DNA from: Grimontia hollisae CIP 101886
GTDB lineage: Bacteria; Pseudomonadota; Gammaproteobacteria; Enterobacterales; Vibrionaceae
DNA: 64,000 nt
Assembly: GCF_000176515.1 (NCBI RefSeq)
Contig: NZ_ADAQ01000009.1
Location: 62,001-126,000, forward strand
Direction of reading: 5' to 3'
Both the position numbers and the translations under genes were made by a program. The stretch's first letter is position 1. The number at the start of each line of letters is the position of its first letter. Below are positions 59,013-64,000 of the stretch, in pieces. Under the pieces are notes generated by a model. It searched no databases. It was not told the DNA's origin and worked only from the letters and a program-made list of their open reading frames with translations.

Positions 59013-60048
59013 ACACTTTACCTACGAGGTAAGTCGCAATTTTTTCTAATGGCAACACGTGTTGTGCTGCTTCTATTTCTATCGCCGCCCTTGGCATCCC
59101 CCATACCACAGAACTGTTTTCATCCTGTGCTACGGTCACGGCACCGGCCTGCCGCATTTCCAGCATACCTTCAGCCCCATCCCTCCCCATACCCGTCAAG
59201 AGAACAGATAACGCCTTACTACCTGCGGCATCCGCAATCGAGGAAAACATGACATCCACGGAAGGTTTGTGCCGCTGTACCGGTTCAGCGTCATTTTTTA
59301 CGCAATAATAGCGCCCGCTATGCTTAACCACCTGCATATGATGATCGCCCGGGGCCACGTAAACACGCCCAGTGACCAAAGGCGCTTTGTCGGTTGAAAG
59401 TTCTTCAACGTGTAGGTTGGAGGCTCTGTTTAGCCTTTCTGCAAAGGATTTGCTAAACACGGCTTTGATGTGCTGGGTAATCACGATAGGTGGCATCACG
59501 CCTGGCAGGGCTTCCAGCACATGACGGATAGCTTCAGTGCCGCCGGTTGATGCACCAATAGCGATGATATCGAAGTCAGACTGCAACTGTCGGCCAGAAA
59601 CACTGACTTCACCAGAGGAGTAACGCGCCGCACCAGTGATGTTTGCCGTTGCAGCCATCTGGACTTTTTCAATCACCAACTGGCGGTATTGCCCCATTTC
59701 TGCCACCACGTTCTCCGTGGGTTTGGGGAAGTAATCAATCGCACCAATATCCAGCGCTGCCAGCGTGGCATCGGCACCGTGCTGGGTCAATGTCGATATC
59801 ATCACCACAGGCATAGGGTGTAAGCGCATCAAATTACGCAAAAACTGGACACCATTCATCTTAGGCATTTCGATATCCAACGTGAGCACGTCAGGTTTCA
59901 GTTTTTTAATTTTTTCCCTCGCGTCATAGGGGTCAACGGCAACACCCACGACCTCGAGTCTAGGATCTGAAGCGATAATTTCACTGAGCAATGCTCTAAA
60001 AACGGCAGAGTCATCAACAATCAGTACTTTATGTACCCGTTTTCCCAT
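59005..60048 (-). CDS. cheB: Chemotaxis methylesterase/glutamine deamidase CheB
   Basis: CheB removes methyl groups from receptors and deamidates glutamines. The 347 residues have a receiver (D58 in [11 protein letters not shown]) and a C-terminal methylesterase with the catalytic triad S ([11 protein letters not shown]), H (ITQHI) and D ([10 protein letters not shown]). It shares one base with the cheD stop (TAATG) and overlaps the next receptor gene by 8 bp, indicating translational coupling. The adjacent receptor at 61593 ends in a pentapeptide that can tether CheB. Confidence 0.95.
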   Translation of the reverse strand: MGKRVHKVLIVDDSAVFRALLSEIIASDPRLEVVGVAVDPYDAREKIKKLKPDVLTLDIEMPKMNGVQFLRNLMRLHPMPVVMISTLTQHGADATLAALDIGAIDYFPKPTENVVAEMGQYRQLVIEKVQMAATANITGAARYSSGEVSVSGRQLQSDFDIIAIGASTGGTEAIRHVLEALPGVMPPIVITQHIKAVFSKSFAERLNRASNLHVEELSTDKAPLVTGRVYVAPGDHHMQVVKHSGRYYCVKNDAEPVQRHKPSVDVMFSSIADAAGSKALSVLLTGMGRDGAEGMLEMRQAGAVTVAQDENSSVVWGMPRAAIEIEAAQHVLPLEKIATYLVGKVYG

Positions 60049-60695
60049 TAGAAAAGCTCCGCGCTGTTGCTATTATCCTGTTCCGCCTCATGTATCAGGC
60101 GTCGTTTGTAGCTGTTTTCTTCGGCTTCTACCTCACCACGATACCCACGCAATTTTTTTACCCAGGCTTTTCCCGTTATCGGGTCAAACACCACTTTTCG
60201 TGGATATTCACTGCCAAGATCTTCGCTGACTAAATGCAATCCTTCGTTTTTGATGTAGTTTTTAATGAATTCAATATTCTTTTGGCCAATATTGGCTTGT
60301 TTACCCATGCCCATTACCATGCCACCGCCAAATAACTTCACTTGCAGGCGACTTTTAACCGCCCCTTGCTGGATCAAGGTGTTGATCAAAATCTCCATGG
60401 CATAGTTGCCATACCGGGCAGCCTTCGAGCGCCATTGGGTCGGATCCCAGTTATCGATATCGTCTGAGTCTCCCAACGGCAGCATAAAGTGGTTCATTCC
60501 ACCCAACTCGATGAACGGATCCCACACGCAAGCAGAAATACAGGATCCCAGCCCTGTCGCAATCAGCTCTCGTTCTGAAGTCACATAGACTTCACCGGGC
60601 TGGATTTTGACCATCATCATTTGCTTACCAGGATGGAAGAAGCGTTTCGCACCCGCTCCAACCGGACATCCCGTAAGCTCTAGGATCTTATGCAT
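60048..60695 (-). CDS. cheD: Chemoreceptor glutamine deamidase CheD
   Basis: CheD deamidates glutamines in receptors and in some species stimulates CheC. The 215 residues contain the catalytic C-H pair in [14 protein letters not shown] and GGMNHFMLP, with T near position 70 following. It lies between cheR and cheB. Presence of CheD in the same operon as CheR and CheB is a feature of F7-type chemosensory clusters. Its C-terminus reads NSNSAELF. Confidence 0.95.
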   Translation of the reverse strand: MHKILELTGCPVGAGAKRFFHPGKQMMMVKIQPGEVYVTSERELIATGLGSCISACVWDPFIELGGMNHFMLPLGDSDDIDNWDPTQWRSKAARYGNYAMEILINTLIQQGAVKSRLQVKLFGGGMVMGMGKQANIGQKNIEFIKNYIKNEGLHLVSEDLGSEYPRKVVFDPITGKAWVKKLRGYRGEVEAEENSYKRRLIHEAEQDNSNSAELF

Positions 60696-60738
60696 ACCAA
60701 GCTCTGTTCGCAGTAATCAGGACGGGGAAATCAATACC

Positions 60739-61590
60739 TCAGGGTTTACGGAACATTGTTTGTCCCAGATTCTCAAACCTGCTTCCCATTTGCCCGATAC
60801 TTTCTGAGTGACCGATAAAAAGAATGCCGCCGCTCCCAAGCTTTTCCCAGAAACGGTGTATGAGCTGCTGCTGTATATCTTTTTCAAAATAAATCATGAC
60901 ATTGCGACAAAATATGGCATCAAGCGGACCTTTGTGTGGCCAATGTCCCATCAGGTTTAATTGCTTGAAAGTGATTGCCTGTTGCAGCAAGGATTTGGCT
61001 TTCAGCAATTCCTGTTTTTTGCCTTTCCCCCGGATAAACCCGTGTTTGAGCTCCTGAGCCGGGATCGCCTTGGCAGCCTCAATGCCGTAAGTGCCATTTC
61101 GGGCAACATCCAGCACCTGGGTATCAAGATCAGTAGCCAAGATCTTGCAGTCATAACTGGGAGAGAGCATGCCACCTGCAGCGAGTGTCGAGGCGATGGT
61201 ATATGGCTCCTCACCGGTTGAGCAGCCTGCTGACCAGATACGGATGCGGTGCCTATGTTGCTGTTGCCACGTTGGGATCAGGGTATTTGCCATATAATCA
61301 AAATGGTGCTTTTCACGAAAGAACTGGGTTTTATTCGTGGTCAACGCATTGATAAATGCCACTCGCTCATCCAGTTCTTTTTCCACCCTAGCAAAGTAAT
61401 CTTTGAAGTTACTCAACCCGGTACGACGAAGCCGACGCGCCAACCTGCCATACACCATGGCGTTTTTACGCTCAGAGAGAGAAATTCCCGTCTCCCTGAG
61501 CATAAACTCCTGAATGAACCTGAAGTCCTTGTCAGTGAACTCAAACTCGCGCTGCTCTTCAATTTGGCTTAGCGCCTGAATTGCGCCCAC
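60739..61590 (-). CDS. cheR: Chemotaxis methyltransferase CheR
   Basis: CheR methylates receptor glutamates with SAM. The 283-residue protein has the N-terminal helical domain (FTDKDFRFIQEFMLRETGISLS with the R-rich YGRLARRLRRTGL), then the Rossmann domain with RIWSAGCSTGEEPYTIA, ILATDLDTQVL and FCRNVMIYFEK. The start is GTG at 61590, with GAGGAG just upstream. It begins two bases after the stop of the receptor at 61593, whose C-terminal DWEEF can bind CheR, so the enzyme and its tether are made from adjacent sequence. Confidence 0.93.
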   Translation of the reverse strand: MGAIQALSQIEEQREFEFTDKDFRFIQEFMLRETGISLSERKNAMVYGRLARRLRRTGLSNFKDYFARVEKELDERVAFINALTTNKTQFFREKHHFDYMANTLIPTWQQQHRHRIRIWSAGCSTGEEPYTIASTLAAGGMLSPSYDCKILATDLDTQVLDVARNGTYGIEAAKAIPAQELKHGFIRGKGKKQELLKAKSLLQQAITFKQLNLMGHWPHKGPLDAIFCRNVMIYFEKDIQQQLIHRFWEKLGSGGILFIGHSESIGQMGSRFENLGQTMFRKP

Positions 61591-61592
61591 CG

Positions 61593-63968
61593 TTAGAACT
61601 CCTCCCAGTCATCTTCATCGGTCATTGGCGATGGACCGTTGGCGACTTTTTTGATTGGTTTGGCAGGACTACTGGTTTTGGGTGTGGGCACCGTTCCTGA
61701 GAAACTCTTTATTGGCTCTTTACCCTCGCCAAGATTAGCTTTGCTGCTGTCGACCTGGAAAAAGCTGATCAGATTCAGCAGTTCACTGCCTTCATCACGC
61801 AGTGACTGGCTCGCGGCAGAGGCTTCTTCCACCAGCGCAGCATTCTGCTGGGTCATCTCATCCATCTTGACCACCGCTTTCGAAATTTCATCAATACCGG
61901 TTGCCTGCTCCTGACTTGCCGCATTGATCTTGCCAATCAGGGTGCTCACTTCTCCGACTGCATCAACAATTTCGTTGAGCATGGCACCGGATTCATCTAC
62001 CAGTCTTGAACCTTCCGAAACTTTCTCGACACTGTCTTTAATCAGATCTTTGATTTCTTTCGCTGCCCCCGCACTTCGCTGTGCCAGGTTACGCACTTCG
62101 CCGGCAACCACGGCAAAACCGCGGCCCTGCTCCCCTGCGCGTGCTGCCTCAACGGCCGCATTCAACGCTAACAAGTTGGTTTGGAAAGCAATTTCATCAA
62201 TAACACTGATGATGTCAGAGATGCGCTTGCTCGCTTTATTGATTTCCCCCATGGCTTCCACTGTCTGCTTGACCACTTCTCCACCTTTGTGGGCTTTGGA
62301 ACTGGCATCTTGCGACAGACGGTTGGCGGCATTGGCGCTCTCTGCATTCTGTTTCACGGTCGAGGTCATCTCTTCCATACTGGCAGCCGTTTGCTCCAGG
62401 CTCGCAGCCTGTTCTTCAGTGCGCTCACTGAGATCCGAATTCCCTTCAGCAATTTCCCCGGATGCAGAAGCCACACGGGCTGATGAGGCGGTGATCTTCT
62501 CTACCATGTCACGCAGGTTGGTGATCGAGGTATTAACGGCATTACTCAACTGGGCGAAATCCCCCTTATAGTCATCAGGCATGTTGATCTTGAGATTGCC
62601 GGCTGACACTTTAGACATCACATCCTTACAGTTGTTAAGGGGTTCAACCATGCTGTCGAGCAGGCCATTGATGCCATCACTGAGGTTAGCCATAAAACCG
62701 GTGTACTTGGCAGTATCCATCCGTGTGTCCAGCCTCCCTTCAGAAGCCGCGGTGATCAGGCTCTGAACATCACGTTGGCCCGCCATTTGTTCAGTAATGT
62801 CTTCCCACTGGAGTGCCGGGCCAATGTAGTTACCCGCCGAGTCATACATCGCGATACAGGTGAGGGAGAATTCAAGATCACCCACCTTGATTTCAGCGGT
62901 ATAAGGCAGGCGATCAGGATTGCTGATAATGTTGCGCTGGTGCGAAGGGTTTTTATGAAAAATATCAATATTCTTGCCCACCAGGCCGTCAGCCTGGAAA
63001 CCCGGAAAGAAGCTGCGAAGATCGTTTTCGCGGTTGCGCAGCAAATTCTTTAGCGCCGGGTTGTAATAGGTAATGTTTCCGTCTTTGTCCGCCATCATGA
63101 TGTTGGTGGTCATCCCTTCTACAGCGGAAACCAGACGCCCCACTTCAACCTCTCGGTCGCGAACCGCGGTCACATCCCGCCATTCCAGGCTGTTGCCAAT
63201 ATAGTTACCGCTGGCATCAATGATGGCCGCAACATTCAGTTCAATGGTGATACCCGCAACTTGAATGTCCGTTTTGTAGGGCAGGTTGTTGGGATCAGAC
63301 AACAGTTTGCGCTGATGCGCCGGGTTCTTGTGAAACTCATCAATACAGCGTCCCATCAACCAGTCTTTAGTGGCCGTAAAGCCCGGCCAAATCTGTCTGA
63401 ACGATGCCTGATGGATCTCAAACAGTTCCACCGTTTGTTCATTGACATAGGTGATAGCAAAGTCCCGATCAATCAGCACCATTGCCGTCAGAGACTGGTC
63501 AATCGCAGCTTGCAACCGAGCACGCTCGTTGTTTGCTTTCAGCTCTTCTGTGATGTCATCCCACTCAAGAGTATTCCCGATGTATTCACCGTTTTCATCC
63601 GTGACCGCGCCTACGACCAGCTTTAAGGTGACATCTTCAACCTGGATGTTGGTTTCATAAGGAAGGTTGGCAGGATTCGACAACAGCTGACGCTGGTGTG
63701 CCGGGTTCTTGTGGAACATATCAATACAGGTGCCTTCAATCCACGCCTTTTCTGCACGGAAATTGGGCCATTTGGAACGGAACAAGGTTTCATGTGTCTG
63801 CAACAGCTCAACGGATTTATTGTTGACGTAGAACACCTTGAAGTCCCGATCGACCATCATCAAAGCGGTTTGCGCCGTATCCAGAGCGGAAACAATATGC
63901 GCTTTCAATCCTTGATCTTTTTGTGTGTTTTCAGTGACAACTGCTGTTTCTTTTTTCCACCACGACAT
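61593..63968 (-). CDS. Aer2-type soluble chemoreceptor with three heme-PAS candidates
   Basis: A 791-residue receptor with no transmembrane helix. Three tandem PAS domains (about 25-143, 150-268 and 276-393) each carry FHKNPxHQR, with histidines H86, H213 and H338, and a tryptophan exactly 50 residues later (W136, W263, W388). In the O2-sensing Aer2 family this His coordinates heme and the Trp responds to the bound gas. Poly-HAMP (about 395-490) and a signalling tip ([17 protein letters not shown]) follow. The protein ends DDWEEF, a pentapeptide of the xWxxF type that binds CheR/CheB. V. cholerae Aer2 (VCA1092) is known to carry two such PAS domains, so three is unusual. Start is ATG 63968 with GAGGG upstream; further che genes are expected past the edge. 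Confidence 0.9.
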   Translation of the reverse strand: MSWWKKETAVVTENTQKDQGLKAHIVSALDTAQTALMMVDRDFKVFYVNNKSVELLQTHETLFRSKWPNFRAEKAWIEGTCIDMFHKNPAHQRQLLSNPANLPYETNIQVEDVTLKLVVGAVTDENGEYIGNTLEWDDITEELKANNERARLQAAIDQSLTAMVLIDRDFAITYVNEQTVELFEIHQASFRQIWPGFTATKDWLMGRCIDEFHKNPAHQRKLLSDPNNLPYKTDIQVAGITIELNVAAIIDASGNYIGNSLEWRDVTAVRDREVEVGRLVSAVEGMTTNIMMADKDGNITYYNPALKNLLRNRENDLRSFFPGFQADGLVGKNIDIFHKNPSHQRNIISNPDRLPYTAEIKVGDLEFSLTCIAMYDSAGNYIGPALQWEDITEQMAGQRDVQSLITAASEGRLDTRMDTAKYTGFMANLSDGINGLLDSMVEPLNNCKDVMSKVSAGNLKINMPDDYKGDFAQLSNAVNTSITNLRDMVEKITASSARVASASGEIAEGNSDLSERTEEQAASLEQTAASMEEMTSTVKQNAESANAANRLSQDASSKAHKGGEVVKQTVEAMGEINKASKRISDIISVIDEIAFQTNLLALNAAVEAARAGEQGRGFAVVAGEVRNLAQRSAGAAKEIKDLIKDSVEKVSEGSRLVDESGAMLNEIVDAVGEVSTLIGKINAASQEQATGIDEISKAVVKMDEMTQQNAALVEEASAASQSLRDEGSELLNLISFFQVDSSKANLGEGKEPIKSFSGTVPTPKTSSPAKPIKKVANGPSPMTDEDDWEEF

Positions 63969-64000
63969 AATTGCTAACCCTCGCTCACGAGATCTGGCTG

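Overview
The window is a chromosomal segment of a Vibrionaceae-type gammaproteobacterium. The evidence is long runs of the gene order shared with E. coli and vibrios: eno-pyrG-mazG-relA-rlmD/barA, acpS-pdxJ-recO-era-rnc-lepB-lepA-rseC-rseB-rseA-rpoE/nadB, fba-pgk-epd-tkt/metK-sprT-endA-rsmE-gshB-yqgE-ruvX, pilU-pilT/yggS-proC-yggT-yggU, and rdgB-hemW...trmB/mutY-yggX-mltC. Tandem pilT/pilU and an F7-type chemosensory operon resembling V. cholerae chemotaxis cluster III support the family. The genus is not resolved; Enterovibrio or Grimontia would fit. No rRNA, CRISPR array, prophage or insertion sequence is seen.

Layout. 1-447 is the 3' end of ubiI. 511-1443 is an AT-rich two-gene island: a Panacea-domain (DUF4065) antitoxin-like gene overlapping by 4 bp a gene for a small two-helix membrane protein, with a palindrome inside the promoter. 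This is the best candidate for an undescribed system. 1804-9429 holds eno, pyrG, mazG, relA and rlmD, with barA divergent. 12417-21404 is the envelope-stress sigma-E operon followed by the lepA/lepB/rnc/era/recO/pdxJ/acpS block, all on the minus strand, with a clear sigma-E promoter. 21867-28726 carries nadB, an HBM-type chemoreceptor, ygfX-sdhE, ygfZ, a YbaK-like deacylase, an unknown 67-residue protein behind a Pho-box-like promoter, and an isolated gcvH. 28938-36829 has two tandem mscS paralogues and the fba-pgk-epd-tkt central carbon block. Similar PurR-type palindromes lie before fba and before tkt.

37257-55202 is mostly housekeeping on the plus strand: SAM synthesis behind MetJ boxes, glutathione synthesis, rRNA and tRNA modification, twitching motility ATPases, proline synthesis, nucleotide sanitation, DNA repair and murein turnover. 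55340-55755 is a tRNA array (Phe, Thr, Phe, Asn). 55816-63968 is a minus-strand chemosensory and partner-switching operon. In transcription order it encodes a soluble receptor with three candidate heme-PAS domains and a CheR/CheB-tethering tail, CheR, CheD, CheB, a second receptor, a STAS anti-anti-sigma-like protein, and a receiver/PP2C/ATPase regulator. Its start, where cheA, cheW and cheY would be expected, lies beyond the right edge.

Several start codons were moved downstream of the longest open frame on family length and ribosome binding sites: rlmD, lepA, the HBM receptor, the YbaK-like gene, the downstream mscS, pgk, tkt, sprT, yqgE, proC, yggN, trmB and mltC. All family assignments come from reading the translations; no database search was run.
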